Shown: one piece after another, positions 1 to 7,393 of the stretch
How positions within the stretch are numbered: position 1 is the stretch's first letter
Layout: each line of letters opens with the position of its first letter
From: Desulfomicrobium sp.
Lineage (GTDB): Bacteria > Desulfobacterota > Desulfovibrionia > Desulfovibrionales > Desulfomicrobiaceae
Direction: 5' to 3'
Length of the DNA: 14,276 bases
NCBI GenBank assembly: GCA_003542385.1
Contig: DPKT01000083.1
Location: forward strand, 1-14,276
The notes under the pieces: generated by a model
Databases searched by the model: none
Seen by the model: the letters and a program-made list of their open reading frames with translations, nothing else
What the model was told of the DNA's origin: nothing
Position numbers and translations under genes: made by a program

Positions 1-63
1 CATCGGCGGCCCGCTCGCTGAGTTGAAATAGTCCTCCACGTCAATTGTCAGTGCGTTTTTCAT
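1..63 (-). CDS. XrtA-associated polysaccharide deacetylase, N-terminal fragment
   Basis: Only the first 21 codons are present; the gene runs off the left edge. The reading frame opens at an ATG (63-61) about 5 bases after a good ribosome-binding site (GAGGGA on the minus strand, 69-74) and reads LTIDVEDYF near the N-terminus. That motif is the start of the NodB-like polysaccharide deacetylases that accompany exosortase A loci, where the first Asp belongs to the metal/catalytic motif 1 of the fold. Known family members are thought to deacetylate N-acetyl sugars of the exopolysaccharide. The gene lies 109 bp downstream of the outer-membrane beta-barrel gene on the same strand, which fits the usual order of these clusters. 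The gap carries two short hairpins (104-116 and 118-134), neither with a convincing T tail. The call rests on a short stretch of sequence plus context. Confidence 0.72.
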   Translation of the reverse strand, partial: MKNALTIDVEDYFNSASGPPM

Positions 64-172
64 GCTTTCCCTCGAATGGGCTTCCCTTTCACCTCTTCCA
101 GGCCGACCCGTGGTCGAAAACGCTCTCCGCGTTTACTCCTCCGCCCGCCATGCTGACGACAAGGCCCGCGGG

Positions 173-1399
173 TCAGAAAGTCATGGTGAGCTGCAGACCG
201 ATTCTGTTGACCGTGAAATCATCGTCCAAGTCGTCGGAATCGGAGTCCTTGAAACGATACCAGGCGTGGAGGCCGACCCGTTCCGACACGGCGTAGCTCA
301 ACCCGGCGTTTGCGTACCAGCGCTTTGTGTCCTCGTCCGAGTCGATCTCGAAATCGTGGACCACGCTCGCGGAGGCAGTCAGGCGCTGCGTAAGCTCGTG
401 GGAGAGGCTTGTCCCAAGAGAGACCCTTTCCCCGGATTCCGTCTCATCCGTGTCGGAATCCGCGCTCTCCTCGTAGTCCTCGAAGGTCGAAAACACGCTG
501 GCTGTGGTTCGCGGCCAGGCTTTCGAAAGGGTCACGGTTCCGTACCTTCGCTCGAAGGTCTCGCCGGTGTCCGGGTCGTCGTCGAAGCTGATGCCCGTTG
601 CCAGGTCGAGCCGTACGACGCCGAAGTCGTGATCAAGCCCCGCGTCCCAGTAGACGCTGGAGGAGCTGGTGTCCCGATCGCGATAGCGCGAATACATGGG
701 ACCGATCTTGAAGCGCAGGTTTCCGTTCTCCGCGTAAGCGTACCGCGCGCCTCCATAAAGGATATGCCGGTCCAAAGTGTCTTCATCGGACAGTTCCATG
801 GCGTAGGAGTAGCCTGACAGGAGCGAGGCTCTGGCTGAAAGTTCGTAGTCGCCGTCGATGAAGCCGCGATGGATGTTCTTGAGATCGTAGTCATCGTCGT
901 CGTACCAGATATTGTTGTAGGCATAGCCAATCTTGGCCGATGTCCGGTCGCCGAATCTCGGAGTGATGTACGGCGAAAAGATGAACATGTTTTGCTGCAC
1001 CTGATCCCTGGTAGAATCCTCCTCACGCACTTCGCCCCGCGTGACGTCTTCGTTGACCAGGCGGTACGTGTCCTGCACTTCCAGAAAGAGGAAGTTCTGC
1101 CACGCGTCGAGCAATCCGTAGACTTTCGCGTCGTGGTTGAACTCCTGGTCCCTGGTGCCTTTGGCGTACGTGTTCCAGTCCAGGGTATAGGCCGCGTCGA
1201 ACTGCACCCGGGCATCTTCGTAACGGTAGCCGAGACTGGGGCTGACCGTGGTGATGAAATCCTCCTCCGCGTCGTGTTCCTCATCGACGTTGTCGTTGTA
1301 CTCCTCACTCACGGATATCGACGGGGTCCATTCGGATTCGGCCCAAACAGCTGAAGCGAAGAAGAACAGGAGAACGGTGGCGATCAGACTGAATTTCAT
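173..1399 (-). CDS. XrtA/PEP-CTERM-associated outer-membrane beta-barrel protein
   Basis: A 408-residue protein with a classical signal peptide (residues 1-20, cleavage after AVWA). The rest is an almost uninterrupted series of alternating, amphipathic, aromatic- and Asp/Glu-rich strands ending in a C-terminal Phe (LTMTF), the signature of BAM-inserted outer-membrane barrels. It resembles the PEP-CTERM-associated family TIGR03016 (pepcterm_hypo_1), whose role is unproven; an outer-membrane channel or accessory for the exopolysaccharide is likely. The acidic loops (runs of Asp/Glu such as YDDDDYD near residue 165) are conspicuous. The start is supported by GAGGAG 8 bases upstream on the minus strand. 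The gene follows the ATPase gene after 59 bp and precedes the deacetylase, so it is probably cotranscribed. The barrel call is firm; the exact family is recognised by pattern and context. Confidence 0.82.
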   Translation of the reverse strand: MKFSLIATVLLFFFASAVWAESEWTPSISVSEEYNDNVDEEHDAEEDFITTVSPSLGYRYEDARVQFDAAYTLDWNTYAKGTRDQEFNHDAKVYGLLDAWQNFLFLEVQDTYRLVNEDVTRGEVREEDSTRDQVQQNMFIFSPYITPRFGDRTSAKIGYAYNNIWYDDDDYDLKNIHRGFIDGDYELSARASLLSGYSYAMELSDEDTLDRHILYGGARYAYAENGNLRFKIGPMYSRYRDRDTSSSSVYWDAGLDHDFGVVRLDLATGISFDDDPDTGETFERRYGTVTLSKAWPRTTASVFSTFEDYEESADSDTDETESGERVSLGTSLSHELTQRLTASASVVHDFEIDSDEDTKRWYANAGLSYAVSERVGLHAWYRFKDSDSDDLDDDFTVNRIGLQLTMTF

Positions 1400-1458
1400 G
1401 AAGAGGTCTCCTCGATATGCTCAGTCAGGGTTGACGCACGGGAACGGCTGGGGCTTCG

Positions 1459-2658
1459 TCAGTCCTTCCAGAGAAGCTTCAGCAGATCTCTGGGGTTGCC
1501 GGGCTTTTTCTGCGGGCTGCGCCCCTCCGGTTCAGGGGGCTCCTTCGGTGTGAGCTCTGTCCGGAGCTGCTGATGGGACACCCACAAGTCCTTGACCTTC
1601 TTCTCCATCATGACCTCCAGCATGTCCAAGCGCTCCCTCAGGTCCAGCAGGGCGGCATGGTCCCAGACGGGCAGATATTCCAGCGCTTCCAATCGCTTGT
1701 TCATGGCGCCCAGGGCGTTCATGACCCTGGAGAGCCCGTTCAGGGAGCCAGGGTCGGAGGGTTCGGCCGGCCGCTGCTTCTCGGGTTGCGGGGCGGACTG
1801 CGACGACTGATTCGGCTCCGGCCGGGCGAGAGGCTTCGAGCTCCAGTACTGCGCCTCGAAGGACAGGTCGGTGGCCAGTTCGTGCACGACCTTGCCTTCG
1901 ATTGTCTTTGTCTGGGTGGAAAAGGCGTCGACCATGACGTAATCACACAGAATGTTGATCAGGCGGGGAATCCCGCGGCTGTAAGAAGCGATGGCCTTTA
2001 TCGCGTCATCCTGCCATGTCACGGCGTTCCTTTTGCCCGCCTTCTCCATGCGGAACAGGATATATTCCCGAACCTCGTCCTTGCTCAGGGGCTGCAGGTG
2101 GCAGCTGATCTGTATTCGCTGCCTGAGCTGCAGGAGCCTCGGCTGTGCCAGGGTATCCCGCAGCTCGGGCTGGCCGACCAGAATGATCTGCAGGAGCTTG
2201 TCCCGATCCGTCTCCAGGTTGGAGAGCATGCGCACCTCTTCCAACATCCCGGCGGTGAGGTTCTGCGCTTCGTCGATGATCAGGACCGACTGTTTTCGCT
2301 TTCCGTACTGGACGATCAGAAAGTCGTTGAGGTCCCGCAGGAGGGATGCCTTGTCACGCCCTTCCGTCTCCAGGCCGAAATCGGAGTTGATCTGCACGAG
2401 CAACTGCAGGGAGTCGACCCTGGTGTTGAAGACCTTGGCGATGACGCTGCCCTTCAGCTGAGACCTGATCAGGTTGCGGATGAGCGTGGTCTTGCCGGAG
2501 CCCACCTCCCCGGTCAGCAGGATGAAGCCCGCCCGCTGGGTGATGCCGTGGGTCAGGTAGGTCATGGCGCGCTTGTGCGCCTGGCTCGGAAACAGGAAGT
2601 CCGGGTTGGGGAGGAGGTCGAAGGGTTTTTCCCGCAAACCGAAATAGTCGGTGTACAT
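1459..2658 (-). CDS. XrtA-associated ExeA/GspA-like AAA ATPase with C-terminal extension
   Basis: A 399-residue cytoplasmic P-loop ATPase. The N-terminus (YFGLREKPFDLLPNPDFLF) is the hallmark of the ExeA/GspA group, followed by Walker A GEVGSGKT at residues 50-57, Walker B VLIIDE at 125-130, an LRQR arginine region near 178-181 and GIPRLIN at 229-235. This matches the PEP-CTERM-associated ATPase family TIGR03015, predicted to power or gate assembly of the exopolysaccharide apparatus; its exact job is unknown. The AAA core ends near residue 268. A further 130 residues follow: a Pro/Gln/Ser-rich linker (about 278-306), a helical, probably coiled-coil segment (about 308-368) and a charged Pro-rich tail. 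The ATG lies 9 bp after the kinase stop codon, and its AGGGA ribosome-binding site overlaps that stop, so the two genes are likely translationally coupled. Confidence 0.88.
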   Translation of the reverse strand: MYTDYFGLREKPFDLLPNPDFLFPSQAHKRAMTYLTHGITQRAGFILLTGEVGSGKTTLIRNLIRSQLKGSVIAKVFNTRVDSLQLLVQINSDFGLETEGRDKASLLRDLNDFLIVQYGKRKQSVLIIDEAQNLTAGMLEEVRMLSNLETDRDKLLQIILVGQPELRDTLAQPRLLQLRQRIQISCHLQPLSKDEVREYILFRMEKAGKRNAVTWQDDAIKAIASYSRGIPRLINILCDYVMVDAFSTQTKTIEGKVVHELATDLSFEAQYWSSKPLARPEPNQSSQSAPQPEKQRPAEPSDPGSLNGLSRVMNALGAMNKRLEALEYLPVWDHAALLDLRERLDMLEVMMEKKVKDLWVSHQQLRTELTPKEPPEPEGRSPQKKPGNPRDLLKLLWKD

Positions 2659-2667
2659 GGCCTATCC

Positions 2668-3471
2668 CTAATAATAGTAGTAGCTTGACCTGTCCTGGAG
2701 CTGGGCCCCGTTGTAGACGATGCCCAAGACCTTGTTCTCCAGCGCCTCTATGGTTTCCTGAATCTGGTCCAGCGTCGGACGCCCCTCCTTGACGACAAGT
2801 ATGACCCCGTCAGCGATGCTGGCGATGGAACGGGTTTCGGCGAAGGGCAGGACAGGAGGGGTGTCGATGATGATGTAACGGTCCGCATAGCGATTCTTGA
2901 GTTCGAGGAAGATTTGCCGCATGGTTTCGGAAGTGAAGAATTCCACTGGGTTGGGAACATGCGTACCAGCCGGCAGAACGGTGAGCTTGCCGAACTCCGT
3001 CCTGACGAGGAGATCCCCCACATCCAGCCCTTCGCGCAGACAGTCCGCGAGCCCCTTCTTCGAACCGAGGTTCAGGTACTTGTCCACGCTTGGCCTGCGC
3101 AGGTCGGCGTCGACGAGAAGGGCCGTGTGGTCGAATTCCCGGGCCAGGGTGGCGGCCAGGTTGATGGCGGTCATGCTCTTGCCTTCTCCCGCGGTGGCGC
3201 TGGTCACGGCGATGAGGTTGTCGAAGCGTTCGCGCTTGGTCATCTTGACGAGCGCCTCCTTGAGCTTGCGGAATTCTTCCGCCATGGGCGAGAAAGGCTC
3301 GTTGACGACGACCATGGTCTCTTCAGGCAGGCGGATGGACCGGCTTTCCTCACCGTGCTTCAAAGGATGCCTGTCCGAGCCCTTGGCGCGCTTTTTCTTC
3401 TTCCCACCGCCTTTGGACGAACTGGAATGCAACCCTGCCGCCTTGGCCATCGCATCTTCGATTCTGCTCAT
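2668..3471 (-). CDS. XrtA-associated tyrosine-protein kinase (BY-kinase)
   Basis: A 267-residue cytoplasmic BY-kinase of the CpsD/Wzc-C type, matching family TIGR03018. It has Walker A (SATAGEGKS, 91-99), Walker A' (LLVDADLRRP, 119-128) and Walker B (IIIDTPP, 200-206). It ends in the tyrosine cluster SSYYYY, the usual autophosphorylation site. The frame is open upstream to an ATG at 3525, but I prefer the ATG at 3471. The resulting N-terminus MSRIEDAMAKA is the typical family start, an AGG lies about 8 bases upstream, and the ATG at 3525 has no ribosome-binding site. A basic Lys-rich stretch (about 23-28) follows. The membrane partner that normally activates such kinases is encoded immediately upstream (chain-length determinant, 121 bp away). 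Phosphorylation cycling of the Tyr tail probably controls polymer length. The kinase class is certain; the start is likely. Confidence 0.9.
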   Translation of the reverse strand: MSRIEDAMAKAAGLHSSSSKGGGKKKKRAKGSDRHPLKHGEESRSIRLPEETMVVVNEPFSPMAEEFRKLKEALVKMTKRERFDNLIAVTSATAGEGKSMTAINLAATLAREFDHTALLVDADLRRPSVDKYLNLGSKKGLADCLREGLDVGDLLVRTEFGKLTVLPAGTHVPNPVEFFTSETMRQIFLELKNRYADRYIIIDTPPVLPFAETRSIASIADGVILVVKEGRPTLDQIQETIEALENKVLGIVYNGAQLQDRSSYYYY

Positions 3472-3592
3472 GCTGCGCCTATCGCCCTTTCGAGTGTTTT
3501 TCACGATAATGCCTTTCCAATACATATCGGTGCGTCTAGAAGGCCCGTTTCAACCCGTGCGGCCCGCCCCGATCAAATCGCTTTCGTCGGCC

Positions 3593-5053
3593 CTAGAAAA
3601 ACAGGGCAAAAAAATCCTCCACATACGTTTTCCGCATCACCTCAAGAATCCCCAGCACCAGTAGCACGGAAAAGTAGGCCAACGCGCCCGCCAGAAAAAT
3701 CCGGTCGGACTTCCTGCGCTGCAGTTCTTCAGCCGGCTTGGGGATTATTGGCAGGACGGCGATGACCCTTTGGTTGAAAATGCGCAGATCGGCCACTCTT
3801 TTGACCGCACCGCCCATCATGTAGGGCACGAGGATCAACGCCACGCCCGCCCCCAGGCCGGCCGCCAGGGAGCCGAGCATGATCAGCGGCCGGTTGGGGC
3901 TGACGGGGATGTTCGGCTCCACGGCCGGGTCGATGATGCGGAAGGTCATGGCCTTGTTCTCGATCTCCATCTGCTTGGATACCTCGGACTGTCCGTAACG
4001 CGTCACGAGCTGATTGTAGATCTGGCTCTCGTTTTCCTTGCGTCTCAACAGCTCGTTCAGCCCGCTGCGGATGACGGGCAGCTTGCGCAGAAGGTCCGTC
4101 TTTTCCTCGATCTCACGCAGACTGGATTTCTCGTATCTCTTGCTGGCCTCCAGCTCCGCCATGACCATGGCCTTGGACATGGATGTTCCGCCGCCCGCGG
4201 AATTGCGGATAGCCGGCCTCTCCCTGAAGGCGTCAATCTCGGCCTTCAGGCGGACAACCTTGGGGTGGTTTTCCGTGTACGTCTGCCGGAGCACCGCCAG
4301 AGCCCGCTCCATATCGGCCAGGGGATTCCCGTTCCCCCCTCCGGACGACAGGATGCGGGCCTGAGCCTCCAGTTCGACCCGGCGGGCGCGGATTTCCTCC
4401 AGCTTCTTTTGGGCCTCGGCGATCTCGAAGCGTATGACCGTCTCATCCACGGCCAGCTGCATGCCGTGCTGGGCCTTGTAACGATTGATCTCCTCGTCCG
4501 CGTCATCGATCCGCTTCTTGAAGCCTTCGATCTGTTCCCCGAGAAACCGGGTCGCGGCCAGAGACTCCTCCCGCTTGGAGGCGGTGTTGGTCTCTATGTA
4601 GACTTGGGTCAGGGTGTTCACCAGATCGCGGGCATAACGCGGGTCGGGGTCCCTGAAGGAAATGAAGAAGATACCCCTCTTCTCGTCCAGCTTGACGTTT
4701 ATGTCCTGCCGCAACCGCTCCAGGTATTTTTCGAACTCCGTTTCGGAATTGAGGATGACGTCCTTGTCCAGCACGCGCAGCACACGGGACAGCGTGTCGC
4801 GGCTGAGCATGGATACGGTCAGCACCTTGATCTTGGCGTCCATGGAAGGGGTCACCGCGATGCCGGAGACGAGGTCGTTGATGACGCTCTGTTCTATGAA
4901 AACGGTGGATTGGGCCTCGTACTCCTTGGAAACGACGTAGCTCAGGACAAACCCGAAGGTGGTCACGGCGAGGGCCACACTGATCAACAGCCTTTTTCGC
5001 CCGATCAGCACCCGGGCATACCGCATCAGCTCCAGATACAATTGATGGTCCAT
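3593..5053 (-). CDS. XrtA-associated polysaccharide chain-length determinant (Wzz/PCP family)
   Basis: A 486-residue inner-membrane protein of the polysaccharide co-polymerase type, matching the PEP-CTERM chain-length family TIGR03007. An N-terminal Wzz domain begins before the first membrane helix (about 22-42). A large periplasmic region follows with long charged, predicted coiled-coil helices (about 165-235 and 295-345). The Pro-rich motif AVEPNIPVSPNRP (377-389) then leads into the second helix (390-412). A third hydrophobic segment (452-472) lies after a short cytoplasmic stretch. It sets exopolysaccharide chain length and presents the complex to the separate tyrosine kinase encoded just downstream. 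No kinase domain is fused, so this is the split Wzz-plus-kinase arrangement. The gene starts 21 bp after the export protein stop; GGGGGA about 10 bases upstream is the likely ribosome-binding site. Confidence 0.9.
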   Translation of the reverse strand: MDHQLYLELMRYARVLIGRKRLLISVALAVTTFGFVLSYVVSKEYEAQSTVFIEQSVINDLVSGIAVTPSMDAKIKVLTVSMLSRDTLSRVLRVLDKDVILNSETEFEKYLERLRQDINVKLDEKRGIFFISFRDPDPRYARDLVNTLTQVYIETNTASKREESLAATRFLGEQIEGFKKRIDDADEEINRYKAQHGMQLAVDETVIRFEIAEAQKKLEEIRARRVELEAQARILSSGGGNGNPLADMERALAVLRQTYTENHPKVVRLKAEIDAFRERPAIRNSAGGGTSMSKAMVMAELEASKRYEKSSLREIEEKTDLLRKLPVIRSGLNELLRRKENESQIYNQLVTRYGQSEVSKQMEIENKAMTFRIIDPAVEPNIPVSPNRPLIMLGSLAAGLGAGVALILVPYMMGGAVKRVADLRIFNQRVIAVLPIIPKPAEELQRRKSDRIFLAGALAYFSVLLVLGILEVMRKTYVEDFFALFF

Positions 5054-5074
5054 GTGAAAGCGATCCCCCGAAGG

Positions 5075-5929
5075 CTAGAACAGGCTATCGTTGGTGATGA
5101 TGTAGTCGCCGCGACGCAGCAGGATGTTCTGGCTCAGGTCCTTGCCCTCGGCCAGATCGCGCCCACGCACCTTGATGCGCTCCTCCACGCCGTTTTCCCG
5201 CCGCAGCACGATCATGTCGTTGCGGTTGGCGAACTTGTTGAAGCCGCCGGCGGCCAACAGCGCGTCCAGGACCGTCATGCCCTCCTTGAAGGCCAGTGCC
5301 TGAGGGGTGCTCACCGCCCCCAGGACGTAGACGTAAGGCTCGGGGAGGGCCGGGAAAAAGATGATGTCGTTGTGGCGCAGGGCGAGGTCCTGACTGAGGT
5401 CGCCCTTCTGCAGCAGGCTCTCGAAGTCGCGCTCAAGCTTGGTCCCGTCGCGCAGCACATGGGCGCCGCGCAGGTCCGCCCTGGTCAGGTCGACATTGGC
5501 CAGGAGCTGGAGCAGCGTCGTCTTCTGTTTCAGGTCGAACACCCCTGAAGGCACCCCTCCCCCAATGATGTAGACCTTGCTGTTGGCTATTTCCGCCATG
5601 GAGACAGTGACCAGGGGATCCTTGACCAGATTGGCCAAGCGGCTTGAGACTTGGTCCTGCAGGGCGGCGGGAGTCAGCCCTTCGGCCATGATCTCGCCGG
5701 CCCCGGGGAGGGAAATGCGCCCGTCGGGTCGCACCAGGGCCGTCACGCTCAATTCTTCCTCGCCCCAGACAAACACATTCAGGCTGTCGCCGGCGCCGAT
5801 GACGTACTCACTGGCTTCGTCTGCATGGACAGCTCCGCAGACTACCAGCAGAGCGACGAAAAGCGAAACAACGTTCAAGGCGAGCACACGCATCGTGGCG
5901 AGTCCGTTCATCCCGCTGCAAAGACACAT
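5075..5929 (-). CDS. XrtA-associated polysaccharide export protein (Wza-like, Poly_export/SLBB)
   Basis: A 284-residue periplasmic or outer-membrane export protein. A Poly_export domain occupies about 39-112 (EYVIGAGDSLNVFVWGEEEL is its typical opening) and is followed by two SLBB-type segments (about 117-192 and 198-279). The family (TIGR03027-like) forms the outer-membrane exit of the exopolysaccharide. The ATG at 5929 is chosen because GGAGG lies 5 bases upstream, inside the last codons of the sugar transferase gene, whose stop ends only 2 bp before. Later ATGs at 5911 and 5893 are less well placed. The N-terminus has a long n-region and a hydrophobic core ending AVHA (cleavage after residue 36). 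The only Cys near the core (LLVVCG) is not a good lipobox, so it looks like a signal-peptidase-I substrate rather than the lipoprotein expected for Wza. Confidence 0.9.
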   Translation of the reverse strand: MCLCSGMNGLATMRVLALNVVSLFVALLVVCGAVHADEASEYVIGAGDSLNVFVWGEEELSVTALVRPDGRISLPGAGEIMAEGLTPAALQDQVSSRLANLVKDPLVTVSMAEIANSKVYIIGGGVPSGVFDLKQKTTLLQLLANVDLTRADLRGAHVLRDGTKLERDFESLLQKGDLSQDLALRHNDIIFFPALPEPYVYVLGAVSTPQALAFKEGMTVLDALLAAGGFNKFANRNDMIVLRRENGVEERIKVRGRDLAEGKDLSQNILLRRGDYIITNDSLF

Positions 5930-5931
5930 AT

Positions 5932-7299
5932 CTACCTCCCTCTCCCCAGCAAAACCACATAAAATGTTTTTAAAATTATTTTTATATCGAGAAAAGTTGA
6001 AATATTTTTTATATAATAGAGATCGTATCTTAACTTTTCAATCGCATCTTCTACAGAAGAACCGTATTCATAAGAGACTTGAGCCCAACCAGTAAGCCCC
6101 GGTTTTACATAATGCCGCTCAGAATAATACGGGATTATTTTTTTCAATTCCATGACGAATTCTGGACGTTCAGGCCTTGGGCCGACCACGGACATGTCCC
6201 CAATGAGGATGTTCCAGAGCTGTGGAATCTCATCCAGGCGGAACCGCCGCAGAAAATGGCCGACAGAAGTGATGCGCCCGTCGTTGACCTGCGACCAGAC
6301 CGCACCTGTCTGAAGTTCCGCGTTCTCGCGCATCGTGCGGAATTTCAGCAGCGTGAACGGCAGGTCGCCCTGGCCTACCCTGGTCTGCCGGAACAGAATT
6401 GGCCCCGGGGAATTCAGCGCAATGGCGAGAGCGATGAAAGGAATGAACGGGATGAAAAAAAGCAGTGCGGCCAGGGCAAGACAAATATCGAGAACGCGTT
6501 TGCAGAACCTTTGGAACCATGTGACCTTGAACCCGTGGCTGAAGATGAACCAGCTCGGGTTGATGTTGTGAATGAGCAGTTTTCTGGTCGCGCTTTCGTA
6601 GAACGTGGGGGCATCGAGCACTTCAATGCCGGCGAGCTTGCAGCTCAGGAGTTCGTCCAGGGGGAAACATCCGCGCTTCTCGGTCATGGAAACCACGATC
6701 TTGTCGGCCATGAGATTTTTCGCCAGGCGCAGAAGCCTGCCTCCCGTGATATCCGCCTCCCCGGAAACCCCGCCCGGCGGGAGAGCGGGCCGCCCGGAAA
6801 TGCTGCCGACCCGGCCCAGCATTACGTAGCGTCCTTGGCTGACCTTCACAAATTCCTCCATCAGGTCGGTCACGAGACCGTCCCCGACAAAAAGGACTCG
6901 CACCCCCTGTCCCAGCAAGGCGCGCCTGTACTTGAAAAACAGGAACTCGAAGACCTTGAGGCCGGCAAACACGCTGAATCCCAGGAGAGCGACTTCGGAT
7001 TCCGAAGGCATGATCCCCGATGCATCCCTGACCATATACAACATTGTCATGGACAGGATCGTCACGAGAATCTGGCTGCACAGGGCCCAGGAAACTCGGG
7101 ATTTCAGTCCGTTGAGACCGACCACGGTCCAGATCGCCACAGAGGGTCCCACCGTGATGAGCAGGAAGCCCCCAGCCGCGGGCCAACGCACCAGCGCCTC
7201 CGAAGAGAAGGAAAAACCCAGAATCGCCAGTGACGATGCCAAGGCAAGCAATGCCCAGATGATGTCATGGGCCAGGTTCCGCAGAACTACCGTTGCCAT
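5932..7299 (-). CDS. XrtA-associated undecaprenyl-phosphate sugar phosphotransferase (EpsB-like)
   Basis: A 455-residue polyprenyl glycosylphosphotransferase that transfers the first sugar-1-phosphate to the lipid carrier on the cytoplasmic side of the inner membrane. The N-terminal half has several hydrophobic helices (within residues 12-125) and a nucleotide-binding-like segment (VRVLFVGDG, 133-141). The C-terminal bacterial sugar transferase domain (about 264-452) shows KRVLD, SPGPILFRQTRVG (297-309), KFRTM, RRFRLDEIPQLWN with the catalytic Asp-Glu pair at 356-357, VVGPRPERP and KPGLTGWAQV (399-408). The ending YGSSVEDAIEKLRYDLYYIK is typical of the PEP-CTERM subgroup TIGR03013. GAGG 8 bases upstream supports the start. 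It lies 94 bp after prsT. The last 40 or so codons are extremely AT-rich (about 22% GC over 5951-6060) and contain a possible promoter for the downstream genes. Confidence 0.93.
   Translation of the reverse strand: MATVVLRNLAHDIIWALLALASSLAILGFSFSSEALVRWPAAGGFLLITVGPSVAIWTVVGLNGLKSRVSWALCSQILVTILSMTMLYMVRDASGIMPSESEVALLGFSVFAGLKVFEFLFFKYRRALLGQGVRVLFVGDGLVTDLMEEFVKVSQGRYVMLGRVGSISGRPALPPGGVSGEADITGGRLLRLAKNLMADKIVVSMTEKRGCFPLDELLSCKLAGIEVLDAPTFYESATRKLLIHNINPSWFIFSHGFKVTWFQRFCKRVLDICLALAALLFFIPFIPFIALAIALNSPGPILFRQTRVGQGDLPFTLLKFRTMRENAELQTGAVWSQVNDGRITSVGHFLRRFRLDEIPQLWNILIGDMSVVGPRPERPEFVMELKKIIPYYSERHYVKPGLTGWAQVSYEYGSSVEDAIEKLRYDLYYIKNISTFLDIKIILKTFYVVLLGRGR
6013..6041 (-). promoter_or_regulatory. 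candidate sigma-70 promoter inside the sugar transferase gene
   Basis: On the minus strand TTGAAA (6041-6036) is separated by exactly 17 bases from TATTAT (6018-6013). Each hexamer is a 5/6 match to the sigma-70 consensus. Transcription would start near 6006, about 77 bases before the export protein start at 5929. It would drive the export, chain-length, kinase, ATPase, OMP and deacetylase genes independently of prsT. It sits in the most AT-rich coding stretch of the locus, which raises both plausibility and chance-match risk. Confidence 0.42.
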
Positions 7300-7393
7300 A
7301 ACTCAAACCTCAGCGTTAAGCGAAGTCGCTCTACAGGCTTGGAGAGGCTGTCGGACATTTGCAGCTTGCCGATCACGCATTCCATTCCGACGC

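Noticed and set aside
3770..5548. A 592-codon plus-strand open frame opposite the chain-length and export genes
   Set aside because: It is antisense to two well-recognised genes, its translation is low-complexity with many His/Gln/Gly, and it has no family resemblance. It is a by-product of high GC in the third codon position.
6079..7233. A 384-codon plus-strand open frame opposite the sugar transferase gene
   Set aside because: Antisense to a gene with all catalytic motifs; composition (Glu/Gln/His/Pro-rich) is that of a shadow frame.
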